Positions 1 to 6,070 of a stretch of 6,562 nucleotides of DNA are shown piece after piece. The DNA is from Thermoplasmata archaeon (GTDB taxonomy: Archaea > Thermoplasmatota > Thermoplasmata > Thermoplasmatales > Thermoplasmataceae). The notes beneath the pieces were generated by a model. That model was not told where the DNA came from, searched no databases, and saw nothing but the letters and a program-made list of their open reading frames with translations. The DNA is taken from NCBI GenBank assembly GCA_021804185.1, contig JAJZKL010000065.1:1-6562 (forward strand), read 5' to 3'. Numbering within the stretch: position 1 is the first letter of the stretch; every line of letters starts with the position of its first letter. Made by a program: the position numbers and the translations under genes.

Positions 1-506
1 GAATTATGGATGTTATGCCATTTGAACAATATGACGATGCAAGGGTCAGAAAAATGTTTGATATTAATGTCTACGGGCCAATATATGCGTCACTTGAGTC
101 CCTGGAATTGCTAAAAAAGAGCAAAGAACCTGTGATAATCAACCTTGCATCAAACGCAGGAGTTGGAACTGCTGCTTCAGGGACTACTTATTATGCTATG
201 ACAAAAGCCGCTGTAGTAATGCTTACCAAGAGAATGGCATTTGATTTCAGGGAATCGAAAATCAGGGTGAATGCCATTGCCCCGGGATGGATCAAGACAG
301 ATATGACACTATCCGGTAAATCGGAAAAGGAAATAAGGGATGCAGAAGAATTCTTCAAATCAAGGACAACGCTGTCCATGACCGGAGAAGCGGCCCATAT
401 AGCAAAAGCTGCCCTATTTCTTGCATCCAGAGATTCAGAATACATGAATGGTCAGATTTTGGTTGTGGACGGTGGTAGAATGGACAACCTGACACACAGT
501 ATTTAA
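1..506 (+). CDS. Short-chain dehydrogenase/reductase (SDR), C-terminal part, 5' end outside window
   Basis: This is an NAD(P)-dependent oxidoreductase of the classical SDR family, presumably cytoplasmic. The reading frame is open to the window edge (first full codon at nt 3). The Met at nt 6 is therefore internal, and the N-terminal Rossmann half with the TGxxxGxG cofactor motif is missing. Counting from that Met, the visible parts are the helix-4 Asn (DINVYG, N21), the catalytic Ser region (NLASNAG, S49), the YxxxK pair (YAMTK, Y63 and K67), the NAPGW-like stretch after strand 6 (NAIAPGWIKTDM) and the C-terminal MNGQILVVDGG signature. The spacing from S49 to Y63 is one residue longer than usual, which is tolerated in the family. 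It ends with TAA at 504-506. The substrate cannot be told; sugar, polyol, acyl or alcohol dehydrogenases all share these motifs. Family assignment is very secure. Confidence 0.93.
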   Translation, partial: IMDVMPFEQYDDARVRKMFDINVYGPIYASLESLELLKKSKEPVIINLASNAGVGTAASGTTYYAMTKAAVVMLTKRMAFDFRESKIRVNAIAPGWIKTDMTLSGKSEKEIRDAEEFFKSRTTLSMTGEAAHIAKAALFLASRDSEYMNGQILVVDGGRMDNLTHSI

Positions 507-524
507 CCCCTTAAAGGCATCATT

Positions 525-552
525 CTTTCAACATTTTTGCTGAAAGTTTTTT
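525..552 (+). terminator. Small hairpin plus T6 run, possible terminator of the SDR gene
   Basis: CTTTCA (525-530) and TGAAAG (541-546) form a perfect 6-bp stem with a 10-nt loop that contains T5. Six Ts follow at 547-552. It begins 19 nt after the SDR stop codon. It looks like a weak stem-and-U-tract terminator, and T-runs alone can terminate archaeal transcription. The right arm and the T-run are also the upstream part of the permease promoter, so it could instead be an operator or chance. Confidence 0.35.
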
Positions 553-557
553 ATATG
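541..557 (+). promoter_or_regulatory. Archaeal BRE/TATA promoter of the permease gene
   Basis: A TATA box, TTTATATG (550-557), is preceded by a purine/A-rich TFB-recognition-like stretch, TGAAAG (541-546), a short distance upstream. The box centre is about 23-24 nt before the ATG at 577. This places transcription start at or very near the start codon, so the mRNA is probably leaderless. No Shine-Dalgarno sequence precedes that ATG. Confidence 0.65.
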
Positions 558-576
558 TGCTATGTTATACCGTGTC

Positions 577-1995
577 ATGGCTATGCCTGATTTGAATGAG
601 TTCCCGCAGAAAGGATTGCGCAAGAATGCGGTTTCAACAAGAGGAGTGGTATTCCAAGGAATTGCTGCCTCTGCACCGGCAGGTGCAGCTGTGGCCACCA
701 TGACTGGTGCTGCCGTCTTTGCCCTGGGTTCCCTGCCTTTGACAGCTATTGTAGCTTTTATAGTCGTGGCACTGAACGCGTATATTATCAACAGGGTATC
801 CGTTCATGTTGCCGGGGCCGGAGGATATTATGATTATGTCAAGATGGGTTTCGGAAGACATGTGAGTGCATACACCGGCTGGTCTTACATAATTTACCAG
901 GTTACATCCCTTGCCTTCATAGGACTGAGCATATCGGTCTTTGTACCTGCACTGCTCACTACAGTGTTCGGCATTACTATCCCTTCATATACCTGGCTTC
1001 CCCTGCTTGCAGGTACCGTATTGTTCGGATACCTGATTTCTGTGCTCGGAGTTAAGGGTTCGCTAAAGTATGCCTCTTTGATGGCTAGCCTTGAAATTGC
1101 AGTGGTGGTCTTCATAGGGTTATGGCTCGTCATCTCAAAACCTGAGGTCAATACTCTCTCCGTTTTCACGCCAAAATATGCTTCGGGCGGGTTCAGCGGT
1201 GTTATGCTGGGCGTTCTTTTCATGTACACCGCCTTTTCTGGATTTGGAACATCCACTCCTCTCGGCGAGGAAACTAAGAATGCCAAGAAGACCATAGCCA
1301 AGGGAATAATCATAACTATGCTTGTTCTTGGTGTTTTCTTTGTTTTCGCATCCTACGCCTTCACTGTTGCCTGGGGAGTGGCCAACATGGCTGCATATGG
1401 AAGTGCACTGGTTCCCGGAATATCCCTTTCTTACACAGACATAGGAGTATGGGCTGCCATCCTTATCACAATCTTTTACATCAACAGTATTCTCACTGAT
1501 ATGGTTGCATTCACAAACAGCTCTTCCAGAGTCCTTTATGCAATGGCAAATGATGACATTTTCCCAAAAAGCATCTCACAGGTTCACAAAACATATCTGA
1601 CCCCACACATTGCTTCTTTGGTGATGGCACTGGGAAGCTTTGCTGTTGCAGCTATAGCCACAGTCACCATGGGTGGTTTCAATGCTTTTCTTTTCACCGG
1701 AGTGGCAGGAACACTTGGATCAATACTGGTACATATGATGGCAAACGCATCTCTTCCAAAGATACTGAAAGACAAGAAAGTGAAGATTGGTTATCTTAAC
1801 GTCATAATTACAGTCGCAGCCATCGTTATACTGGGATTTGTGTTTTACGGTTCTTTTATTTCAATAAGTTCACCAGTGCTTATAGCAGCCTATGTTTTTG
1901 TTGCCTGGATGGCACTGGGAGTAGTTTATATTGAGTACAAGAACAGGAAATCAGGAACCTGGAGGCAACAGCCAATTCCGGAGGGCGAAAAGTGA
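577..1995 (+). CDS. APC-superfamily amino acid permease, 12 membrane helices
   Basis: This is a cytoplasmic-membrane secondary transporter, most likely importing an amino acid or amine with protons or as an exchanger. The 472-residue chain has about twelve hydrophobic segments, near residues 25-50, 53-73, 100-126, 138-158, 170-187, 206-226, 243-265, 288-312, 345-364, 366-388, 405-425 and 428-452. Family signatures are visible: GEETKNAKKTIAKGI before helix 7 (about 230-245), and SSRVLYAMANDDIFP followed by VHKTYLTPHIA (about 316-346). Helix 1 has SAPAGA where many relatives have a GSG-type break. I chose ATG 577 (MAMPDLNEF) over the in-frame ATG at 562, because 562 lies only 5 nt after the TATA box. 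ATG 583 is also possible. Its own promoter and the T-rich sequence after the stop suggest a single-gene transcript. Substrate is unknown; the setting fits amino acid scavenging but does not prove it. Confidence 0.9.
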   Translation: MAMPDLNEFPQKGLRKNAVSTRGVVFQGIAASAPAGAAVATMTGAAVFALGSLPLTAIVAFIVVALNAYIINRVSVHVAGAGGYYDYVKMGFGRHVSAYTGWSYIIYQVTSLAFIGLSISVFVPALLTTVFGITIPSYTWLPLLAGTVLFGYLISVLGVKGSLKYASLMASLEIAVVVFIGLWLVISKPEVNTLSVFTPKYASGGFSGVMLGVLFMYTAFSGFGTSTPLGEETKNAKKTIAKGIIITMLVLGVFFVFASYAFTVAWGVANMAAYGSALVPGISLSYTDIGVWAAILITIFYINSILTDMVAFTNSSSRVLYAMANDDIFPKSISQVHKTYLTPHIASLVMALGSFAVAAIATVTMGGFNAFLFTGVAGTLGSILVHMMANASLPKILKDKKVKIGYLNVIITVAAIVILGFVFYGSFISISSPVLIAAYVFVAWMALGVVYIEYKNRKSGTWRQQPIPEGEK

Positions 1996-2002
1996 TTTCG
2001 CA

Positions 2003-2023
2003 TCATTTTTTAATTTTGATTTC
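2003..2023 (+). terminator. T-rich terminator after the permease
   Basis: Starting 7 nt beyond the TGA stop (1993-1995), a stretch with T6 (2006-2011) and then T4 and T3 runs lies in the 107-nt gap before the next gene. Archaeal RNA polymerase terminates at such U-tracts without needing a hairpin, and I see no clear stem here. The position fits the end of the permease transcript. Confidence 0.5.
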
Positions 2024-2074
2024 CATCTGTTTTATGCATTCTGGATTCATACTGTAAAACCTTTTCTACCATTC

Positions 2075-2082
2075 TTTATATA
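2075..2082 (+). promoter_or_regulatory. TATA box of the trehalose operon promoter
   Basis: TTTATATA is a near-ideal archaeal TATA box. Its centre is about 24 nt before the ATG at 2103, so transcription should start at or within a few bases of the start codon. The bases just before the ATG (CAAATTTTCTATCT) hold no Shine-Dalgarno sequence, as expected for a leaderless mRNA. An upstream BRE is not obvious. Confidence 0.7.
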
Positions 2083-2102
2083 CGAAAACAAATTTTCTAT
2101 CT

Positions 2103-3455
2103 ATGTCTTATCTGCTTGTCACCAGCCGGTGCCCCATTACCCATGAGAACGTCAGAGGCAAGCATGTGGTAAAGGATAATGTGGGGGGAGTTGCAACCGG
2201 CCTCAGAGCCATGATGAAGAAGGAGGGGGGTGTGTGGGTCTGCTGGGGCGATGGCAACCTCGATCATGAATATCAGGAGGAGGATTATGAGGGTTACAAA
2301 ATAGTGAGGATACTTATTAACCAGAAAGAGAAAAACGGGTTTTATGATGAGTTTTCCAATGGAACATTGTGGCCTTTATTTCACTACTTCAGGGACAGGA
2401 TCAGGATCAACAACATAGGTTACAAATACTACAGGGCAGTGAACGAGAAGTTTGCAGACAGGATCATGAAATATGTGACCAAAGATATGAAGATATGGAT
2501 ACATGATTACCAGTTAACTCTCGTGCCTGGCATTTTACGAAGCAGAGGGGTAAAGAACTTCACCATATTCTCATGGCACATACCATGGGTTGCAAGCGAA
2601 TTCTACGCAATTCTTCCAAGGGCCAGGGACATACTTGAAAGCATGGTCCAGTCAAATATGATAACATTCCACAATGACCAGTATTCCAGAAACTTCAGAA
2701 ATTCCTGCGAAAAACTCCTCTACGGTGAATATAATCTTGAGAACAAGCTGTTCGCATATTCGCTTGGAATAGACTATGAATATTTCTCCAGTGCCGAGAC
2801 CAATCAGAGGCTGAAAGATTCATTCGAAGGCAAGAAGGTCATATTTTCCATAGACAGGCTTGATTATACAAAGGGACTTACAAACCGTGTCCTTGCAATA
2901 GAGAATCTCATGAGGCGTTATCCGCAGTACCATGGAAAGTTCGTCTATGTCATGGTTGTGACTCCCAGCAGAACATCGGTTGCGGAATATATGTCCATGA
3001 AAAGAGACCTGGAGATGACCATAGGAAGGGTCAACGGCCAGTATGGAGACCTTGACTGGACGCCAATAGTTTATATGTACAGGAAAATATCCGGCCCGAC
3101 ACTGCTTTCATATTACAGGATTGCGGATATAGCCCTCATAACACCGCTGATTGACGGCCTCAATCTTGTCAGCAAGGAGTTTGTTGCTGCCACTGACCAT
3201 GGAATGCTCATACTTTCACTGTTCGCCGGTGCAATCTACAACCTCCCGCAGGCAATAATAGTGAATCCTAACGATCTGGATGCAATGGCAGATGCAATTG
3301 ACCGCTGCATAAAGATGCCTGCAGAAGAGATCAGGCAGCGCCTCACCGCAATGAAGAACAGTGTCCATGTGAGGGACATAAGATGGTGGATTTACAAAAT
3401 AGACGGAACATCGGAGAAGATCAGGAATGGAAGTTTCGCAGTTGAAATCGGTTGA
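2103..3455 (+). CDS. otsA: Trehalose-6-phosphate synthase (GT20, OtsA-like)
   Basis: This retaining glycosyltransferase joins glucose from a nucleotide-glucose donor to glucose-6-phosphate, giving trehalose-6-phosphate in the cytoplasm. The 450 residues align with the GT-B fold of E. coli OtsA by motif: N-terminal VTSR (R9), donor loop NVGGVATGL (26-34), Y81 and W90 in the acceptor site, IHDYQL (D135), H159 in SWHIP, DRLDYTKG (R252 and K257) and DGLNLVSKEF (D351 and E359). All catalytic and phosphate-binding positions I could place are kept. The segment between the Rossmann halves (about 205-222) is some ten residues shorter than in OtsA, and the bacterial SNR motif reads TSR. The start is set by the TATA box 24 nt upstream and by the protein beginning directly with strand 1. 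It overlaps the phosphatase gene, so the two form one operon. Donor preference (UDP-, ADP- or GDP-glucose) cannot be read from the sequence. Confidence 0.95.
   Translation: MSYLLVTSRCPITHENVRGKHVVKDNVGGVATGLRAMMKKEGGVWVCWGDGNLDHEYQEEDYEGYKIVRILINQKEKNGFYDEFSNGTLWPLFHYFRDRIRINNIGYKYYRAVNEKFADRIMKYVTKDMKIWIHDYQLTLVPGILRSRGVKNFTIFSWHIPWVASEFYAILPRARDILESMVQSNMITFHNDQYSRNFRNSCEKLLYGEYNLENKLFAYSLGIDYEYFSSAETNQRLKDSFEGKKVIFSIDRLDYTKGLTNRVLAIENLMRRYPQYHGKFVYVMVVTPSRTSVAEYMSMKRDLEMTIGRVNGQYGDLDWTPIVYMYRKISGPTLLSYYRIADIALITPLIDGLNLVSKEFVAATDHGMLILSLFAGAIYNLPQAIIVNPNDLDAMADAIDRCIKMPAEEIRQRLTAMKNSVHVRDIRWWIYKIDGTSEKIRNGSFAVEIG
3413..3416 (+). promoter_or_regulatory. Shine-Dalgarno of the phosphatase gene
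   Basis: GGAG lies inside the end of the synthase gene, 10 nt before the ATG at 3427. It is modest but correctly placed, and it supports that start over the internal ATG at 3496. The latter would begin only four residues before the catalytic DYDGT motif. Confidence 0.45.
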
Positions 3456-4164
3456 TTACATAGTAAGAAAAATAAAAGAACTTGGCCCTGGCCCCATGAT
3501 TTTCCTGGATTATGACGGCACTCTCATATCAATTTCAAGGGACCCGGATAACTGTTTTGCAGATGATAACCTGATCAGTATACTTAGATCGGTTGACAGC
3601 AGGTATGATCTTTACATCGTGACAGGGAGATCTTATGAAACAATCAGGAAATTCATCCCCCTTGACCTGAATTTCGTTGCCCTTCATGGGGCCATCCTCA
3701 GGAAGAAGGGCGGAGAACCGTCGACAATTGAGGGATATGATCATTACGTGAATGTCTGTAATTCCATTTTTGAGAAACTTCCGGCAATGTTCCGTGATTT
3801 CAGGGGACTCAGGTACGAAAACAAGGCAGGTGCAATTGTATTCAACTACTGGAAACTTGAAAATCAGGCAAAAATAAGAGATGTTGCCGCAATGGTGAAA
3901 GGGCTTGCAGAATCGAACGGAATGGAATTCAGGGAGGGAAAGATGATCTCCGAGATAAGGATCCCGGGATGCAACAAGGGTGAGGCAATAAGGGCCCTGA
4001 GATCAGGCAGGCCTGCAGTTATTGCCGGTGACGACGTGACAGATGAGGATTCGTTCCTTTACAACAGGGATGCATTTCTCATAAAAGTGGGTGAAGGCGA
4101 AACCCTGGCAGGATTCAGGCTGAAGGATTACACCGAAATGAGGGAAGTCCTGGAAAGGATCTGA
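3427..4164 (+). CDS. otsB: Trehalose-6-phosphate phosphatase (HAD superfamily, OtsB-like)
   Basis: This enzyme removes phosphate from trehalose-6-phosphate to give trehalose, completing the two-step pathway started by the upstream gene. It has 245 residues, usual for the short single-domain-plus-cap archaeal form. HAD motifs are complete: DYDGTL (nucleophile D28, acid/base D30), VTGRS (T66), CNKGEA (K184) and AGDDVTDE (D202, D203, D206, Mg2+ binding). The cap lies between motifs II and III (about 90-170). Stretches such as IVTGRS, GKMISEIRIPG and IKVGEGET strongly recall the Thermoplasma acidophilum enzyme of known structure; this is from memory, not a search. The first 29 nt overlap the synthase gene, pointing to translational coupling and balanced production, which would keep the phosphorylated intermediate low. 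The gene ends 4 nt from the convergent amidase gene. A related HAD sugar phosphatase activity is the only real alternative, and the synthase partner makes it unlikely. Confidence 0.94.
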   Translation: MEVSQLKSVDYIVRKIKELGPGPMIFLDYDGTLISISRDPDNCFADDNLISILRSVDSRYDLYIVTGRSYETIRKFIPLDLNFVALHGAILRKKGGEPSTIEGYDHYVNVCNSIFEKLPAMFRDFRGLRYENKAGAIVFNYWKLENQAKIRDVAAMVKGLAESNGMEFREGKMISEIRIPGCNKGEAIRALRSGRPAVIAGDDVTDEDSFLYNRDAFLIKVGEGETLAGFRLKDYTEMREVLERI

Positions 4165-4168
4165 GAAA

Positions 4169-4981
4169 CTAAAGACCCTCGATTGTGTAGAGATCCCTTC
4201 TTCTTTCCTTCAGCAGCGGAACTTTTTCCGCGTACTCCTGAACCAGTCCCATGTCCAGGTCAACGTTGAGAACTGTCTCGTCCTCGCCTGCTTCAGCGAT
4301 TACATCGCCCCATGGGCTTACCGCCATGGAATGCCCTATGAACTGTTCGTTGCAGTTGGATGATGCTATAACGAATGCGCCATTTTCAATTGCCCTGGCC
4401 CTGATGAGTGTCTTCCAGTGGTCAAGTTTCCTTTCTCCCCTGAACCAGCCTGCCTGGTATGAAAGAATGTCCGATCCCAGAAGGCGGAGCATCCTTGCCG
4501 GTTCCGGGAAACGCAGATCGTAGCATACAAGTGTACCGAGGGTGAAATTTTCCGACCCAAAGGAAGCATAGCCGTTGAGGCCAAAATCGTAAACATTGCT
4601 TTCCCTTGAGGAATAGGCGTCAAACAGGTGAGTCTTCCTGTATATGCCTGCAACAAAGCCCATGTCGTCAATAAACACGGATGTGTTGTAAGGCTTGACA
4701 TTGTTCCCGTTATTCTCCGCCATATTCATCAGGACCCTGATCCTGTTCTTTTTTGCAGAAGCGGTTATTGCAGAAACAAAATTTCCGGAAATATGCTCGG
4801 ATGCCTCCACAGCAGCTTGGGGATTGCCGTAATCCGGGAGGTACATATGGTATTCAGGAAAAACCACGAGGTCCGTCTTTTCATTCCTAAGGCTTTCAAG
4901 TGTGTCCAGGCTTTTCTTCAGGTTCTCATCCTTTGAACTGGTGGAAGCCATCTGAACAATTGAAACTTTGACATGTGCCAT
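4169..4981 (-). CDS. Carbon-nitrogen hydrolase, nitrilase superfamily (Nit1/Nit2-type amidase)
   Basis: This is a cytoplasmic amidase that would hydrolyse a small amide through a cysteine thioester. The 270 residues show the family's catalytic set: E43 in FPEYHMY, K116 in YRKTHLFD, E127 in RESNVY and C153 in VCYDLRFPE. GHSMAVSPWGD lies near the C-terminus. KTHLFD, ESN and CYDLRFPE place it nearest the branch that holds omega-amidase (Nit2, acting on alpha-ketoglutaramate) and deaminated-glutathione amidase (Nit1). Which substrate it uses cannot be decided here. Its length is normal. The ATG follows the top6A stop codon with no gap, and AAGGAGG sits 10 nt upstream, so it is translated as the last gene of the top6B-top6A operon. 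A role linked to DNA topology is not expected from the family; the pairing may be only shared transcription. Confidence 0.9.
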   Translation of the reverse strand: MAHVKVSIVQMASTSSKDENLKKSLDTLESLRNEKTDLVVFPEYHMYLPDYGNPQAAVEASEHISGNFVSAITASAKKNRIRVLMNMAENNGNNVKPYNTSVFIDDMGFVAGIYRKTHLFDAYSSRESNVYDFGLNGYASFGSENFTLGTLVCYDLRFPEPARMLRLLGSDILSYQAGWFRGERKLDHWKTLIRARAIENGAFVIASSNCNEQFIGHSMAVSPWGDVIAEAGEDETVLNVDLDMGLVQEYAEKVPLLKERRRDLYTIEGL

Positions 4982-6070
4982 CTAGATTGCGCCTCCTTCT
5001 GATAATTTTTCGGGAAGGTAGGTGTCGGTAACGTAATCCAGACCGTACTTTGCAAGTGCCTGCTGCTCAGCCTTCTTGTTTATCTGAAGCATGGTCTCAA
5101 TCTCCTGTTTCCATGTCTCAGAATTAAATCTTGGATCATTAAGTTCTGCCTTAAGTGCCTCAACATCCTTATCTGTAAGCTTATCGGTTGGAAGATCGTA
5201 GTTCAGTATATCCGAAGCGGTGACGCCGATAAATCCTGCAGTTGGAACTGCCAGATGGTGTGATATATGGGCTGTTTTTATTGCGCCATACGCGATTGAT
5301 CCGAAAATCCTGAAAGACCATGGGTCCCCGTCAGTGAAAACATATACGGGGAGACCGAGTTCCTCGTTCATCCTCTTGAGAATCCTCCTGGTGCTTCTTG
5401 CCGGCTGTCCCTTAAGGTGAACCAGGACAGATCTCATCCTCTCGTCAAAACCATTCTCAACAAGCCTGTCGAACATTCCGCCTGTTTCTATTGCAAGTAT
5501 AAAATCAGCGTCCGCCGATTTCAGCCTGAGCTTTTCCTTTTCCACGTTATACGGTATTGGGTAACCGCCGTCACCAACATCATCCTTGCAGTTTATTGTC
5601 TTGAAGTCACCCTTCCTGCTTTTCTCCTCTACAGTTATGTTTCCTATTATGCTGGCCCCGTTTTCCTCCGGCCTGAGATGGAAATCCTCCCTCAGGAGTG
5701 CGCTGATGATTTCAAGATCCTCCGCCAGAAGGTTGGATTCATCCTGCGTATGGAACTTGCCGTTTCCCCAGCCTTCCGAGATGTAATACATTTCCCTGAG
5801 GGTGGAAGACTTGTTTCCTCCGATCATCTCCATTATGAACTCCACCACGGAAAGCACCTTGAGGATATATTCAGCACCGTCTATTGATTTGGCGCTTCTT
5901 GTTGTAACATTCTCGCCGTATCTCCAGATTGAATATTTGGGATCAAGGACTATGTTGTCCTTGTTCCTGGAGGGCAGCGATATCTCCGGTACATCCCCCA
6001 GTTTCAGCGTGTTATACATTTCAAGCACCATCTTCCTCAGTTTTTCTACAGATTCTTCATCATTGTTCAT
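4982..6070 (-). CDS. top6A: DNA topoisomerase VI subunit A (Spo11-like)
   Basis: This is the DNA-cleaving subunit of the type IIB topoisomerase; an A2B2 complex with Top6B relaxes and decatenates duplex DNA using ATP. From the chosen ATG it has 362 residues, normal for the family. The winged-helix CAP domain carries STLREMYY (Y95-Y96; Y96 is the likely catalytic tyrosine by comparison with Spo11). The Toprim domain has [11 protein letters not shown] (E195) and [11 protein letters not shown] (D247 and D249), the Mg2+-binding set. Between and after these are family stretches such as [26 protein letters not shown] and [16 protein letters not shown] chose ATG 6070 ([11 protein letters not shown]) over the in-frame ATG at 6091 because GGAGGGTGAT sits 7 nt before it; the longer form would add seven residues encoded across that site. 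It overlaps the end of top6B by 11 nt and abuts the amidase start. No damage is seen. Confidence 0.96.
   Translation of the reverse strand: MNNDEESVEKLRKMVLEMYNTLKLGDVPEISLPSRNKDNIVLDPKYSIWRYGENVTTRSAKSIDGAEYILKVLSVVEFIMEMIGGNKSSTLREMYYISEGWGNGKFHTQDESNLLAEDLEIISALLREDFHLRPEENGASIIGNITVEEKSRKGDFKTINCKDDVGDGGYPIPYNVEKEKLRLKSADADFILAIETGGMFDRLVENGFDERMRSVLVHLKGQPARSTRRILKRMNEELGLPVYVFTDGDPWSFRIFGSIAYGAIKTAHISHHLAVPTAGFIGVTASDILNYDLPTDKLTDKDVEALKAELNDPRFNSETWKQEIETMLQINKKAEQQALAKYGLDYVTDTYLPEKLSEGGAI
4992..4998 (-). promoter_or_regulatory. Shine-Dalgarno of the amidase gene
   Basis: AAGGAGG on the minus strand lies within the last codons of top6A, 10 nt before the amidase ATG (4981-4979). It is a strong match to the archaeal anti-Shine-Dalgarno and supports this start, where TAG and ATG abut. 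Confidence 0.7.

Noticed and set aside
6..506. SDR as a complete short protein starting at nt 6
   Set aside because: It would lack the whole cofactor-binding Rossmann half, and the frame is open to the window edge, so it is a 5'-truncated gene.
562..576. Permease start at ATG 562
   Set aside because: It lies 5 nt after the TATA box and therefore upstream of the expected transcription start. ATG 577 fits the promoter geometry.
894..1313. Minus-strand open frame of 139 codons opposite the permease
   Set aside because: It is antisense to the permease, with no recognisable domain and no start signals.
1996..2102. Possible small gene or structured RNA between permease and otsA
   Set aside because: The 107-nt gap is accounted for by a T-rich terminator and a promoter. 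The open frame running from 1931 through it overlaps both neighbours and has no coding character.
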